Positions 1 through 9,306 are shown, numbered from the stretch's first letter. The stretch: DNA of 64,000 bases from Defluviicoccus sp. bin129 (GCA_002239065.1 MPNO01000006.1:1-64000); one strand, 5' to 3'. Notes: generated by a model from the letters alone, not told the origin. Made by a program: numbers and translations.

Positions 1-202
1 ACAGCTCCGCCAGACCCGCCTCGCGCGCCCGAACCACCGTCTCGCGCAGCGAGTGCCCGCAGCCCAGATGCAACAGAAGAACCCGCAGGACCGCCTCCGC
101 CGACTTGTCCTTGCGCAGACCCTTCAGAGCCCCGCTGGAACGACCCAAATCCTCCCAGCCGGCCGGCAGAAAAGACCGCAGAACCTCCCACTCCTCGTCC
201 AT
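1..202 (-). CDS. IS4-family transposase, N-terminal part (runs off the window)
   Basis: Reading the minus strand from an ATG at 202 gives an uninterrupted 67-codon frame to the window edge. The protein begins MDEEWEVLRSFLPAGWEDLG and continues with GALKGLRKDKSAEAVLRVLL and a segment containing SLRETVVRAREAGLAEL. The LPxGWE start, the R-K-S-A-E-x-LLR-LL-L block and the SLRET helix are what I know as the N-terminal domain of IS4-type DDE transposases. The catalytic DDE core lies outside the window, so whether the element is intact cannot be judged. No terminal inverted repeat was identified between 203 and 361. Confidence 0.72.
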   Translation of the reverse strand, partial: MDEEWEVLRSFLPAGWEDLGRSSGALKGLRKDKSAEAVLRVLLLHLGCGHSLRETVVRAREAGLAEL

Positions 203-280
203 CCCAAGCCTCCGAGCCCAAGTACCCGGAAACTCTAGCCAAAATCACCGCCACAAACAAGTTAGCGCTTATGGGAACAA

Positions 281-307
281 GTCCGGGGTCCGTCGAAATG
301 ACGAGGG
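281..307 (-). repeat. Isolated partial unit of the GTCATTTCGAC repeat family
   Basis: Reverse-orientation arm GTCGAAATGAC preceded by GTCCGGGGTCC, so the arm is joined to half of a CCCCGGACTTGATCCGGGG palindrome instead of the usual GCTCCG core. It sits between the IS4 transposase gene and the molybdopterin oxidoreductase. The full clusters of this family begin near 2971. Confidence 0.6.
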
Positions 308-361
308 TGGGGGCGCGGGTTTCTGCTAACCTGTCCCCGGCTTCGTAACCGGGGAAAACCC

Positions 362-2509
362 ATGCCCGTACCGACCACCTGCTGGGAGTGCAGCACGCGC
401 TGCGGCGCGCTGGTGACGCTGGAGGGCGGCGCGGTCGCCAAGGTGGGGCCCAATGTCGACCACCCGGGCTCGAAGGGCGCGTTCTGCGTCAAGGGCATTC
501 GCGGCATGCGCGAACTGACCGACCACCCGGACCGGCTGGTCCGGCCGATGCGAAGGCGCGGCGAGCGGGGCGCCGGCGAGTGGCAGGAGATCGACTGGGA
601 CACCGCGCTGGAGACCGTCGTCGAGCGCCTGCTCGCGGTGCGCGCGGAGCACGGGCCGCTCTCCCTGATCGGCGCGGTGTCGTCGGCCTTTTTCAGCCGG
701 GGCGCCATGGTGGCGCTGCTGATGCGCGCGCTGGGCTCGCCCAACTGGATGATGAACCAGGATTTGTGCGGCGGCTGCCGGGCGCTGAGCGACAAGCTGA
801 CCGGGCTCGCGGCGGTCGGCGGCGAGGACATCGAGAACACGCGCTGCGCGCTGATCGTCGGGCGCAACCCGTCGGCCGCCGACGCCGCCCAGTGGCAGGC
901 GCTCAAGCGGGCCAGGGCGAACGGCGCGCGGACGGTGGTGATCGACCCCGCCCGCACCCCGGCGGCGAAGGACGCCGATCTCTGGCTCCGCCCCCGCCCC
1001 GGCACCGATGCGGCGGTCGCGCTCGGCATGATCAACGTGACCATCGCCGAGGATTTGTACGATTCCGGTTTCGTCGCAAGCTGGTGCCACGGCTTCGAGG
1101 CGCTCAAGGAGCGCGCGGCGCGCTATACCCCGGAAGAGGCGGCACGGCTCTCGGGCGTCCCGGCGGCGGATATCGCGCGCGCCGCGCGGATGTATGCCGA
1201 CGGCCCGTCGACCTTCGTCAGCGGGCACGGGATCGACGCCTTCTCGGGCGGCGTCCAGACCTTCCGCGCCTTCCATGCCCTGGTCGCGATCGGCGGCAAT
1301 CTCGACCGGGCGGGCGGCAATCTCCGGGTCAAGCGGCCGGCCGGCTTCCGCAGCTATATCGAGCTGCTGCACGACCCCGCCTTTCGCCTGAAGCCGGACA
1401 TCGAGGCCCGGACCATCGGTCGCGAACGGTTCCCGCTCTGGGCCGGGCCGGAGGGCTGGCAGACCGCCTGCCACAACCCGACGGCGATCGAGGCGATCCT
1501 GACCGGCGAGCCCTACCCGGTCCGCGCGATGTATCTGAGCGGCGTCAACATCGCCGTCACCTACCCCGACACGCGCCGGACCGTGGACGCGCTGCGCTCG
1601 CTCGACTTCCTCTGTGTGGTGAGCCACTCGATGACGCCGACGGCGGCGCTCGCCGACATCGTGCTGCCCAAGACCACGGGGCTGGAGGAGGAGGAGATCT
1701 CGCTCGACATGTCGGGGCCCTGCGTGAGCTACACCCGCCCTGTGACCCCGGCGCGCGGCGAGGCGCGGTCGGATTTCGAGATCGCCATTGCGCTCGCCGA
1801 CCGGCTGGAGGGGCGCGGCATCGGCGCGCGCAAATTCCTGCCCTGGCGAACCAAGCGGGAGTTCAACGCCTTCCTGCTGGGCGACAACGAGGTTTCCTTC
1901 GACGAGCTGGAGGCAAAGGGTTTTGCGCACTACCCCTACGAGCTCGGCAATTTCGAGGCGGCCGGGTTCCGCACGCCGACCGGCAGGATCGAGCTTTTCT
2001 CCGAGACCCTGGCCCGGCTCGGCCTCGACCCGCTGCCCGATTTCGTGCCGCCCCGGGCGGAGCGCGCCTCCCCGGCGGTGCGCCGCGACTACCCGCTGAT
2101 CCTGCTCACCGGCGCGCGCGAGAAGGCCTACCACCATTCGCGCTACCGCGACCATGCCTGGGCGCGCAAGGTCTCGCCCTATCCGCGCCTGCAGATCCAC
2201 CCCGAGACCGCATCGGCGCTGGCGCTGGCGGCCGACGACTGGGTCGAGGTCGAGACGCCGGACGCAAGCGGCGCCTGCCGGCTCCGCGTCTCGGTCACCG
2301 AGGACACCGCGCCCGGCGTGGTCCGCACCGGCATGGGCTGGTGGCTGCCGGAGGCGCCGGGGCCGGATTTCGGCGCGTTCTCGGTCAACATCAACGCCGC
2401 CATGTCCTATGGCGGGCCGTGGGACCCGGTGACCGGCTCGGCCGATACGCGCGGTCTCTTGTGCCGCATCCGCCCGCTGGCGGACGGCGCGGCCCCGCCG
2501 ATCGCATGA
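362..2509 (+). CDS. Molybdopterin-dependent oxidoreductase (bis-MGD family)
   Basis: This 715-aa protein is a molybdopterin oxidoreductase. The N-terminus has a [4Fe-4S] pattern of Cys7, Cys10, Cys14 and Cys42 (TTCWECSTRCG ... GAFCVKG), followed by the large cofactor-binding domains (EEEISLDMSGPC near the middle) and a C-terminal dinucleotide-binding domain starting near LILLTGAREKAYHHS. Cys136 in DLCGGCRA is a candidate Mo ligand. There is no Tat signal, so a cytoplasmic enzyme is likely. The substrate cannot be read from the sequence. The stop overlaps the ATG of the next gene (ATGA), so the two are translationally coupled. A CCCCGG/CCGGGG hairpin at 335-354 ends 7 nt before the start and hides the only G-rich candidate ribosome site. 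FdhD and MobA, needed by such enzymes, are encoded at 48945-51054. Confidence 0.88.
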   Translation: MPVPTTCWECSTRCGALVTLEGGAVAKVGPNVDHPGSKGAFCVKGIRGMRELTDHPDRLVRPMRRRGERGAGEWQEIDWDTALETVVERLLAVRAEHGPLSLIGAVSSAFFSRGAMVALLMRALGSPNWMMNQDLCGGCRALSDKLTGLAAVGGEDIENTRCALIVGRNPSAADAAQWQALKRARANGARTVVIDPARTPAAKDADLWLRPRPGTDAAVALGMINVTIAEDLYDSGFVASWCHGFEALKERAARYTPEEAARLSGVPAADIARAARMYADGPSTFVSGHGIDAFSGGVQTFRAFHALVAIGGNLDRAGGNLRVKRPAGFRSYIELLHDPAFRLKPDIEARTIGRERFPLWAGPEGWQTACHNPTAIEAILTGEPYPVRAMYLSGVNIAVTYPDTRRTVDALRSLDFLCVVSHSMTPTAALADIVLPKTTGLEEEEISLDMSGPCVSYTRPVTPARGEARSDFEIAIALADRLEGRGIGARKFLPWRTKREFNAFLLGDNEVSFDELEAKGFAHYPYELGNFEAAGFRTPTGRIELFSETLARLGLDPLPDFVPPRAERASPAVRRDYPLILLTGAREKAYHHSRYRDHAWARKVSPYPRLQIHPETASALALAADDWVEVETPDASGACRLRVSVTEDTAPGVVRTGMGWWLPEAPGPDFGAFSVNINAAMSYGGPWDPVTGSADTRGLLCRIRPLADGAAPPIA

Positions 2510-2967
2510 CCGGACGCATCGAGGCGAGGCTCGCCGAGCTCGGGCTCGCCCTGCCCGAGCCCTTCGCCTACCCGTCCGCCAACCGCACCGGCTGCGTCGA
2601 GGCGGGCGGCCTGCTGTTCGTCTCCGGCCACCCGCCGGCGGCGAGCCTCGGCGCGGCGATGCGGGGCAAGGTCGACGCGGAAGTCTCCGAGGCCGAGGCC
2701 CATGACGCGGCCAGCAAGACGGCGCTCAACATCCTCGCCTCGGTGGCGCGCCATCTGGGCTCGCTCGACCGGGTCCGCCGCGTGGTCAAGGTCAACGGCT
2801 ACGTCAACTCATCGCCCGGCTTCGAGCGCCAGTTCGCGGTGATCGACGGCGCCTCCGACCTGTTCCACGCCCTGTTCCCCGAGGCCCACGCGCGCACCGC
2901 GATCGGCGTCGCCGAGCTCCCGCGCGGCTTCCCGGTCGAGATCGAGGCGGTGTTCGAGATCGGGTAG
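2506..2967 (+). CDS. RidA family protein (YjgF/YER057c/UK114), possible enamine/imine deaminase
   Basis: This 153-aa protein has the RidA fold signatures: GGLLFVSGHPP, a mid-protein AASKTALNILASVARHLGSL helix, VKVNGYVNSSPGFERQ, and the C-terminal HARTAIGVAELPRG carrying the conserved arginine that binds substrate carboxylates. Family members hydrolyse reactive enamines/imines, and 2-aminomuconate deaminases of the 2-aminophenol route are also of this fold. The gene starts inside the stop codon of the molybdopterin oxidoreductase, so it is probably coupled to it. The next downstream gene is a muconic-semialdehyde dehydrogenase, beyond a repeat island. Whether this RidA is the aminomuconate deaminase or a housekeeping form is open; its overall look resembles the general UK114-like subgroup. 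Confidence 0.85.
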   Translation: MTGRIEARLAELGLALPEPFAYPSANRTGCVEAGGLLFVSGHPPAASLGAAMRGKVDAEVSEAEAHDAASKTALNILASVARHLGSLDRVRRVVKVNGYVNSSPGFERQFAVIDGASDLFHALFPEAHARTAIGVAELPRGFPVEIEAVFEIG

Positions 2968-2970
2968 GCG

Positions 2971-3373
2971 CGTCATTTCGACCGGAGCCGTGCGTCAGCA
3001 CCGCGGAGTGGAGAAACCTCCCTGCCCCACGCTCCACCTCGTCATTTCGACCGGAGCGCCGAAGGCGCGCCCCCACCTCGTCATTTCGACCGGAGCCGTG
3101 CGCAGCACGGCGTAGTGGAGAAACCTCCCTGCCCACGCTCCACCCGTCATTTCGACCGGAGCGCCGAAGGCGCGCCCCCACCCGCCATTTCCACCGGAGC
3201 CGTGCGGCGGCCCGGGCGGGAGCAGGGCGGAGTGGAGAACCCTCGTCCCCATGGGGCTGGGAGGTTTCTCCACTTCGCGCTTCGCGCTCCGGTCGAAATG
3301 ACGAGGGGGGCGTTGCCCATGGGGCAGGGAGGTTTCTCCACTTCGCGCCTCCGGCGCTCCGGTCGAAATGACG
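2971..3373 (+). repeat. Palindromic repeat island 1 (five forward, two reverse units)
   Basis: Fills the 468-nt gap between the RidA gene and the dehydrogenase. Forward units read GTCATTTCGACCGGAGC, then a small hairpin core, then AGTGGAGAAACCTC. Two cores are GCC-GAA-GGC and two are of the CCGTGC/GCACGG kind. The fifth unit near 3184 is degenerate. Two reverse-complement units end at 3302 and 3372. No gene is seen here, although several frames are open through the repeats. Confidence 0.9.
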
Positions 3374-3435
3374 CGGGCGTGCGTGTTTCGGGACCGGGCG
3401 GTTCTGGCTATTCTGCGGCGCGACATCGGGGGAGG

Positions 3436-4911
3436 ATGGCGGTGGCCGAGGGCAATCTGCGCGAGCTCAGGAATTTCGTCGGCGGCGAATTCGTCGCGTC
3501 GGGCAATACGTTCGAGAACGTCACCCCGGTCGACGGCACGCTGATCGCGCTGGTGCACGAGGCCGACCGGGCGATCGTCGACCGCGCCGTGGACGCCGCC
3601 CAAGACGCCTATTACGGCGCATGGGGCCGGCTGACGACGGAACAGCGCTGCAACCTGCTCTACGCGGTGGCGGACGGGATCGAGGCCCGGTTCGACGAGT
3701 TCGTCGACGCCGAATGCGCCGATACCGGGAAGCCCAGATCGCTCGCCGGCCATCTCGACATCCCGCGGGGGGCTGCGAATTTCCGCATCTTCGCCGACCT
3801 CATCAAGTCGGTCGGTACCGAGGCCTACATGCAGGAGACGCCGGACGGGCGCGGCGCGGTGAACTACTCGGTGCGCCAGCCGCACGGGGTGGTGGGCGTG
3901 ATCTCGCCCTGGAACCTGCCGCTGCTGCTGTCGACCTGGAAGCTGGCGCCGGCGATGGCGTCGGGCAACGCGGTGATCCTGAAGCCGTCCGAGGAGACGC
4001 CGACGACGGCGACGCTGCTGGCCGAGGTGATGAAATCGGCCGGAATTCCCGACGGCGCGTTCAACGTGGTGCACGGATTCGGCCCCGATTCGGCGGGCGA
4101 GTTCATCACCCGCCATGACGGCATCCACGCGATCACGTTTACCGGCGAGACCGCGACCGGGCGCGAGATCATGAAAGCCGCGTCGGGCAACATCAAGGCG
4201 CTCTCCTTCGAGCTCGGCGGCAAGAACCCGGCCATCGTGTTCGCCGATTCCGATTTCGACGCGGCGATCGACGGCACCGCGCGCTCGGTCTTCGCCAATA
4301 CCGGCCAGGTCTGCCTGAGCTCGGAACGGGTCTATGTCGAGCGCGCGATCCATGCGCGCTTCGTCGATGCGCTGAAGGCGCGCGGCGAGGCCATGGTCAT
4401 CGGCCGGCCCGAGGACTCGGCGACCCAGATGGGCTCGCTGATCAGCCGCGAGCACCGCGACAAAGTGACCGCCTATTACGCGCTGGCGGGCGAGCTCGGC
4501 GCCGAGACGGTGACCGGCGGCGGAATCCCCGCCTTCGGCGACGAGCGCGACGCGGGCGCCTTCGTCGAGCCCACCATCTTCACCGGGCTCTCCGAGGACT
4601 CGCGGGTCCAGAAGGAGGAGATCTTCGGCCCGGTCTGCCACATCACCCCGTTCGACGACGAGGACGAGGCCATCGCCATGGCCAACGACACCGAGTACGG
4701 GCTGGCCTCGGTGGTCTGGACCACCGACCTGTCGCGCGGCCACCGGGTGAGCCAGGCGATGGAGGCCGGGATCAACTGGGTCAATTGCTGGTTCCTGCGC
4801 GATTTGCGCACGCCGTTCGGCGGCATGGGGTTGAGCGGCATCGGGCGCGAGGGCGGCCAGCACGCGCTCAACTTCTATTCCGAGCAGAAAAATATCTGCG
4901 TCAAGCTGTAG
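3436..4911 (+). CDS. dmpC: 2-hydroxymuconic / 2-aminomuconic semialdehyde dehydrogenase
   Basis: This 491-aa NAD-dependent aldehyde dehydrogenase has the active-site motif [10 protein letters not shown], the catalytic cysteine in [14 protein letters not shown], and a tail [20 protein letters not shown], which I associate with DmpC/XylG/AmnC-type ring-cleavage semialdehyde dehydrogenases. It would oxidise the dioxygenase product to (2-hydroxy or 2-amino) muconate. The start at 3436 follows GGGGGAGG directly; a GTG at 3442 would be better spaced and is an alternative. An upstream extension is open but consists of repeat sequence and is rejected. The hydratase gene follows 10 nt downstream. The symbol is by closest family; the amino analogue is equally possible. 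Confidence 0.88.
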   Translation: MAVAEGNLRELRNFVGGEFVASGNTFENVTPVDGTLIALVHEADRAIVDRAVDAAQDAYYGAWGRLTTEQRCNLLYAVADGIEARFDEFVDAECADTGKPRSLAGHLDIPRGAANFRIFADLIKSVGTEAYMQETPDGRGAVNYSVRQPHGVVGVISPWNLPLLLSTWKLAPAMASGNAVILKPSEETPTTATLLAEVMKSAGIPDGAFNVVHGFGPDSAGEFITRHDGIHAITFTGETATGREIMKAASGNIKALSFELGGKNPAIVFADSDFDAAIDGTARSVFANTGQVCLSSERVYVERAIHARFVDALKARGEAMVIGRPEDSATQMGSLISREHRDKVTAYYALAGELGAETVTGGGIPAFGDERDAGAFVEPTIFTGLSEDSRVQKEEIFGPVCHITPFDDEDEAIAMANDTEYGLASVVWTTDLSRGHRVSQAMEAGINWVNCWFLRDLRTPFGGMGLSGIGREGGQHALNFYSEQKNICVKL

Positions 4912-4921
4912 GGGACGGGGA

Positions 4922-5707
4922 ATGAGCGAAGACGCGATAGCCAGGGCGGCCGCCGGCATCCGCAAGGCGTGGGAGGACGGCGCGCCCATCGAGCCGGTGC
5001 GCGACGCGCTGCCCGACGGCGACGTGGACGCCGCCTATCGGGTGCAGCAGACCAACACGGCGCACTGGGTGAACCAGGGAAGGCGCATCGTCGGGCGCAA
5101 GATCGGGCTCACCGCGAAGGCGGTGCAGCTTCAGCTCGGCGTCGACCAGCCGGATTACGGCATGCTGTTCGCCGACATGTGCATCGCCGACGGCGAGGAG
5201 ATCGCGCCCGGCAGCGTGCTCCAGCCGCGCTGCGAGGCCGAGGTGGCGCTCACCTTGCACGCCGCGCTCGACCGCGAGCAGCTCACTTTGGTCGATTTGA
5301 TCGATTCGGTGGCCTACGCGCTGCCCGCCATCGAGGTGGTGGGCTCGCGCATCGCCGGCTGGAACATCAAGATCGTCGATACCGTGGCCGACAACGCCTC
5401 GTCGGGCCTGTTCGTGCTCGGCACGCGGCCGGTGATGCTCGACGACCTGAACTTGCGCGAATGTGGCATGGTGATGGAGAACAGGGGCGACCAGGTCTCG
5501 ATCGGCGCCGGCGTCGCCTGCCTCGGCAACCCGCTCAACGCCGCGCTCTGGCTCGCCCGCAAGATGGTCGAGGTCGGAACGCCGCTCCAGGAGGGCGATG
5601 TCATCATGACCGGCGCGCTCGGGCCGATGGCGCCGGTCGCGGCGGGCGACGTGATGGAGGCGCGCATCGAGGGGCTGGGCTCGGTCCGGGCCGCCTTCGC
5701 CGCCTGA
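4922..5707 (+). CDS. dmpE: 2-oxopent-4-enoate hydratase (2-keto-4-pentenoate hydratase)
   Basis: This 261-aa protein belongs to the fumarylacetoacetate-hydrolase superfamily, MhpD/DmpE branch. It shows [20 protein letters not shown] near residue 60, the metal-binding Glu pair in RCEAEVAL, the [12 protein letters not shown] block and [15 protein letters not shown], ending in [12 protein letters not shown]. It hydrates 2-oxopent-4-enoate to 4-hydroxy-2-oxovalerate using a divalent metal. It lies 10 nt after the dehydrogenase and 11 nt before the acetaldehyde dehydrogenase, with a GAGGAGG ribosome site for the next gene. The paralogous decarboxylase of the same superfamily is at 8127. Confidence 0.92.
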   Translation: MSEDAIARAAAGIRKAWEDGAPIEPVRDALPDGDVDAAYRVQQTNTAHWVNQGRRIVGRKIGLTAKAVQLQLGVDQPDYGMLFADMCIADGEEIAPGSVLQPRCEAEVALTLHAALDREQLTLVDLIDSVAYALPAIEVVGSRIAGWNIKIVDTVADNASSGLFVLGTRPVMLDDLNLRECGMVMENRGDQVSIGAGVACLGNPLNAALWLARKMVEVGTPLQEGDVIMTGALGPMAPVAAGDVMEARIEGLGSVRAAFAA

Positions 5708-5718
5708 GGAGGACGACC

Positions 5719-6642
5719 ATGAAGACCCGGGTTGCGATCGTCGGTTCCGGCAATATCGGCACCGACTTGATGATCAAGATCCTCGAGACCTCGGAGGTGC
5801 TCGAGATGGGCGCGCTGGTCGGCATCGACCCCGATTCCGACGGCCTCGCCCGCGCCCGCAAGCGGGGCGTCGCCACCACCCATGAGGGGCTCGAAGGCCT
5901 GACGCGGATGGCCGAATGGGCCGATATCGAGATCGTCTTCGACGCCACCTCGGCGGGCGCGCACGCCGCCAACGCGGCGATCTGCCTGGAGCACGGCAAG
6001 ACAATCGTCGACCTGACGCCCGCCGCCATCGGCCCCTATGTCGTGCCGGTGGTCAACCTGGACGAGCATCTCGATGCGCCCAACATCAACATGGTCTCCT
6101 GCGGCGGCCAGGCGACCATCCCCATCGTGCATGCGGTCGACCGGGTGGCCAGGGTTCACTACGGCGAGATCGTCGCTTCCATCTCCTCCAAATCGGCCGG
6201 GCCCGGGACGCGCGCCAATATCGACGAGTTCACCGAGACCACGTCCAAGGGGATCGAGGTGGTGGGCGGCGCCGGGCGCGGCAAGGCGATCATCGTGCTC
6301 AACCCGGCCGAGCCGCCGCTGCTGATGCGCGACACCATCTACGTGCTCAGCGAGGACGGCGACACCGACGCCATCGTGCGGTCGATCGAAGACATGGTCG
6401 CCGAGGTGCAGGCCTATGTGCCGGGCTACCGGCTCAAGCAGGACGTGCAGTTCGAGCGCTTCGGCTCCAACAACCCGCTGCGCATCCCCGGGCTCGGCGA
6501 GTTCACCGGCATCAAGTCCTCGGTGTTCCTCGAAGTCGAGGGCGCGGGCCACTACCTGCCGGCCTATGCCGGCAATCTCGACATCATGACCTCGGCCGCG
6601 CTCAAGACCGCCGAACGCCTGGTCGAGCGCCGCGCGGCGTGA
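5719..6642 (+). CDS. dmpF: Acetaldehyde dehydrogenase (acylating)
   Basis: This 307-aa protein begins with the Rossmann motif [18 protein letters not shown] and has the catalytic cysteine in [17 protein letters not shown], then [17 protein letters not shown] and the C-terminal [18 protein letters not shown]. This matches the DmpF/MhpF family that turns acetaldehyde into acetyl-CoA with NAD and CoA while bound to the DmpG aldolase, which channels the aldehyde. The aldolase gene is next downstream but is separated from this one by a 437-nt repeat island, which is unusual because these two genes are normally adjacent. Confidence 0.95.
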   Translation: MKTRVAIVGSGNIGTDLMIKILETSEVLEMGALVGIDPDSDGLARARKRGVATTHEGLEGLTRMAEWADIEIVFDATSAGAHAANAAICLEHGKTIVDLTPAAIGPYVVPVVNLDEHLDAPNINMVSCGGQATIPIVHAVDRVARVHYGEIVASISSKSAGPGTRANIDEFTETTSKGIEVVGGAGRGKAIIVLNPAEPPLLMRDTIYVLSEDGDTDAIVRSIEDMVAEVQAYVPGYRLKQDVQFERFGSNNPLRIPGLGEFTGIKSSVFLEVEGAGHYLPAYAGNLDIMTSAALKTAERLVERRAA

Positions 6643-6700
6643 TGTCCCGGTTGCGCAAGGTGGATGGCCGGAACACCCATGGGCAAGGCGGGCTCCCCGC

Positions 6701-7025
6701 TCGTCATTTCGACCGGAGCGCCGAAGGCGCGCAGTGGAGAAACCTCCCTGCCCCGCTCTTCCCGTCATTTCGACCGGAGCGCCGAAGGCGCGCAGTGGAG
6801 AAACCTCCCTGCCCCATGGGGACGAGGTTTCTCCACTCCGCCGTGCTGGCGCACGGCTCCGGTCGAAATGACGAGGGGGGGTGCGCCGTGCTGGCGCACG
6901 GCTCCGGTCGAAATGACGAGGGGAACCGCCGTGCTGCGCACGGCTCCGGTCGAAATGACGAGGGGGGGTGCGCCGTGCTCCGCACGGCTCCGGTCGAAAT
7001 GACGATGGGGGCCGTCGAAATGACG
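6701..7025 (+). repeat. Palindromic repeat island 2 (two forward, five reverse units)
   Basis: Occupies most of the 437-nt gap between the acetaldehyde dehydrogenase and aldolase genes. Two forward units with GCC-GAA-GGC cores are followed by five reverse units. Four of those carry CCGTGCT(G/C/GG)CGCACGG-type cores and the last is only the GTCGAAATGAC arm. The two groups face each other across CCATGGGGACGAGG near 6817. No gene is seen here. Confidence 0.9.
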
Positions 7026-7079
7026 AAGTGGACGCGACCGCACGCTGATTTCTGACACAGCACAGCAGGGAGACCCGCG

Positions 7080-8123
7080 ATGGCTCTCGACACGGAAAAG
7101 AAGATCTATATCCAGGACGTGACGCTGCGCGACGGCATGCACGCGATCCGCCACCAGTACGGCCTGCACCACGTGACGGCCATCTGCAAGGCGCTCGACG
7201 CGGCCAGGGTCGACGCGATCGAGGTGAGCCATGGCGACGGGCTCGCCGGCATGTCGTTCAACTACGGCTTCGCCGCCCATTCGGACATCGAATATATCGA
7301 GGTCGCGGCGGACGCCGTCGAGCACGCGAAGATCGCGACCCTGCTGATCCCCGGGATCGGCACCGTCACCGACCTCAAGGACGCGTTCGATGCCGGCGCC
7401 CGGTCGGTCCGCATCGCCACCCACTGCACCGAGGCCGACATCGCCAGGCAGCATATCGAGTACGCCCGCGGGATCGGCATGGATGTCGCGGGCTTCCTGA
7501 TGATGGCGCACATGATCCCGGCGGATCGGCTGGTCGAGCAGGCGAAGCTGATGGAGGCCTATGGCGCGCACTGCGTCTATGTCACCGATTCGGGCGGCGC
7601 GCTGCTGATGGGCGACACCGCCGACCGCTTCGCCGCCTTCCGCGACGGGCTCAGGCCGGAGACCCAGCTCGGCATCCACGCCCACCACAATCTGAGCCTT
7701 GGCGTCGCCAACACCATCATCGCGCTGGAATACGGCGTGACCCGGGTCGACGCCTCGCTCGCCGGGATGGGGGCGGGCGCCGGCAACACCCCGCTCGAAG
7801 TGTTCGTCGCCGTCGCCGACCGCGCCGGGCTCAACCACGGCTGCGACCTCTGGGCGCTGATGGACGCGGCCGAGGAGCTGGTCCGCCCTCTGCAGGACCG
7901 CCCGGTCCGGGTCGACCGCGAGACCCTCGCGCTCGGCTATACCGGGTCCTATTCGAGCTTCCTGCGCCACGCCGAGACCGCGTCCCAGACCTACGGCATC
8001 GACACGAGGGACATCTTGGTCGAGCTCGGCCGCCGGCGCATGGTGGGCGGCCAGGAAGACATGATCGTCGACGTGGCGCTCGACCTCGCCAACGCCCGCG
8101 ACGCCGCCCGCAAGGAGGCCTGA
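7080..8123 (+). CDS. dmpG: 4-hydroxy-2-oxovalerate aldolase
   Basis: This 347-aa protein has the HMGL-like TIM-barrel opening [19 protein letters not shown], the EVSHGDGL segment, [12 protein letters not shown], the metal-binding [15 protein letters not shown] and [17 protein letters not shown]. These are the DmpG/BphI family signatures, including the C-terminal communication domain that contacts the acetaldehyde dehydrogenase. It cleaves 4-hydroxy-2-oxovalerate to pyruvate and acetaldehyde with Mn2+/Co2+. The length equals the family norm. The decarboxylase gene follows 3 nt later, with its ribosome site AAGGAGG inside the aldolase 3' end. Confidence 0.95.
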   Translation: MALDTEKKIYIQDVTLRDGMHAIRHQYGLHHVTAICKALDAARVDAIEVSHGDGLAGMSFNYGFAAHSDIEYIEVAADAVEHAKIATLLIPGIGTVTDLKDAFDAGARSVRIATHCTEADIARQHIEYARGIGMDVAGFLMMAHMIPADRLVEQAKLMEAYGAHCVYVTDSGGALLMGDTADRFAAFRDGLRPETQLGIHAHHNLSLGVANTIIALEYGVTRVDASLAGMGAGAGNTPLEVFVAVADRAGLNHGCDLWALMDAAEELVRPLQDRPVRVDRETLALGYTGSYSSFLRHAETASQTYGIDTRDILVELGRRRMVGGQEDMIVDVALDLANARDAARKEA

Positions 8124-8126
8124 TCC

Positions 8127-8971
8127 ATGACCGATGTTGCAATCGCCCCGCTCGCCGAGGCCGTCGACACCGCCGCGAGCAAGGCCGAGGCGATCCCGCA
8201 GATCTCCGAGACAACCGAGATCACGCCCGAGCAGGGCTACGACATCCAGGCCGCCTCGATCCTGCGCCGCGTTGAGCGCGGGGAGAAGCGGATCGGCGTC
8301 AAGATGGGCTTCACCAGCCGCGCCAAGATGGTCCAGATGGGCATCTCGGACATGATCTGGGGCAGGCTTACCGACGGGATGATCGTCGAGGACGGCGATT
8401 CGATCTCGATGGCGGATTACGTCCACCCGAGGGCCGAGCCCGAGATCGCCTTCCTGCTGAACCGGCCGCTCGAAGCCCCGGTCACCGCGGCCGAGGCGAT
8501 GGCCGCCGTCGAGGCGGTGGCGCCGGCGATCGAGATCATCGATTCGCGCTACCGCGACTTCAAGTTCTCGCTCGCCGACGTGGTGGCCGACAACTGCTCC
8601 TCGTCGGGCATCGTGGTCGGCGCCTGGCAGTCGGTCGACGCCGACCTCACCAATCTCGGCATGATCCTGGAGATCGACGGCAGGCCGCGCCAGATCGGCT
8701 CCTCGGCCGCCATCCTCGGCAACCCGGCGCGCTCGCTGGTCGCCGCCGCGCGGCTGTCGACCGCCGCCGGCGAGCCGCTGGAGGCCGGCTGGATCGTCAT
8801 GGCCGGGGGGGCGGCGGGGGGGGCGGGGGGCCCGCGCGGGGGGAGCCGCGGGAGGCCGGCTGGATCGTCATGGCCGGCGGAGCGACGGCGGCCGAGGCGC
8901 TCTCGGTCGGCGACTACGTCCGCAACACGGTGCAGCGCCTGGGCGCGGTCGGGTTCTCGGTGACGGAGTGA
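8127..8971 (+). CDS. dmpH: 4-oxalocrotonate decarboxylase (frame broken by a 71-bp degenerate duplication)
   Basis: The first ~227 residues match the DmpH/XylI decarboxylase of the FAH superfamily: KRIGVKMGFTSRAKMVQMG, HPRAEPEIAFLLNRP, AIEIIDSRYRDFKFSLADVV and DNCSSSGIVVGAW. It decarboxylates 2-oxo-3-hexenedioate to 2-oxopent-4-enoate. As written, the frame runs into a G-rich stretch and an unrelated arginine-rich tail ending at 8963. A 35-bp segment (8772-8806) recurs at 8843-8877 with one mismatch. Removing the 71-bp period restores a 257-aa protein ending near LGAVGFSVTE at 8971, the usual family length. I infer an assembly or consensus error rather than a pseudogene. Confidence 0.85.
8772..8877 (+). 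repeat. 71-bp-period degenerate duplication with G homopolymers inside dmpH
   Basis: Copy one (8772-8806) and copy two (8843-8877) differ at one of 35 positions. Between them are runs of six to eight G. The extra 71 bp shifts the frame, and its removal restores a normal C-terminus. Similar damage is seen at 16585-16787 and 57187-57260. Confidence 0.8.
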
Positions 8972-8988
8972 GGGGGCCGCACCCCCTC

Positions 8989-9229
8989 GTCATTTCGACG
9001 GACCCCGGACTTGATCCGGGGCGTAGCCGTGCGCAGCACGGCGGAGTGGAGAAACCTCGTCCCCACTGGCAGGGAGGTTTCTCCACTCCGCGCTTCGCGC
9101 TCCGGTCGAAATGACGTGAGGGGGACGCGCTTCGGCGCTCCGGTCGAAATGACGTGAGGGGGACGCGCTTCGCGCTCCGGTCGAAATGACGTGAGGGGGA
9201 CGCGCCTTCGCGCTCCGGTCGAAATGACG
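8989..9229 (+). repeat. Palindromic repeat island 3 (one forward, four reverse units)
   Basis: Covers most of the 335-nt gap between the decarboxylase and dioxygenase genes. The forward unit is chimeric: its GTCATTTCGAC arm is followed by a GGACCCCGGACTTGATCCGG palindrome before the CCGTGCGCAGCACGG core and the AGTGGAGAAACCTC arm. Four reverse units with GCGCTTCGCGC-like cores follow at 42-44 bp intervals, separated by GTGAGGGGGAC. No gene is seen here. Confidence 0.9.
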
Positions 9230-9306
9230 GGGGCTGCGCCGCGCTTCCATCCCAAACCGACACGTCCTAGACTCCGCCGCCTGAGCGACATCCGGGAGGC
9301 GGAGCC

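Noticed and set aside
326-2200. Long open minus-strand frame opposite the molybdopterin oxidoreductase
   Set aside because: High-GC shadow frame: arginine- and valine-rich with no recognisable domain, while the plus strand encodes a clear enzyme. The same applies to the other long antisense frames opposite known genes.
3115-3435. Upstream extension of the semialdehyde dehydrogenase frame through the repeat island
   Set aside because: The added residues are translations of the repeat units (HFDRS, EKPP, FSTSRL) and not protein-like; the family start lies at 3436 after a ribosome site.
8807-8963. Arginine-rich C-terminal tail of the decarboxylase as a real extension
   Set aside because: It results from the frame shift caused by the 71-bp duplication; the correct frame downstream encodes the family C-terminus.
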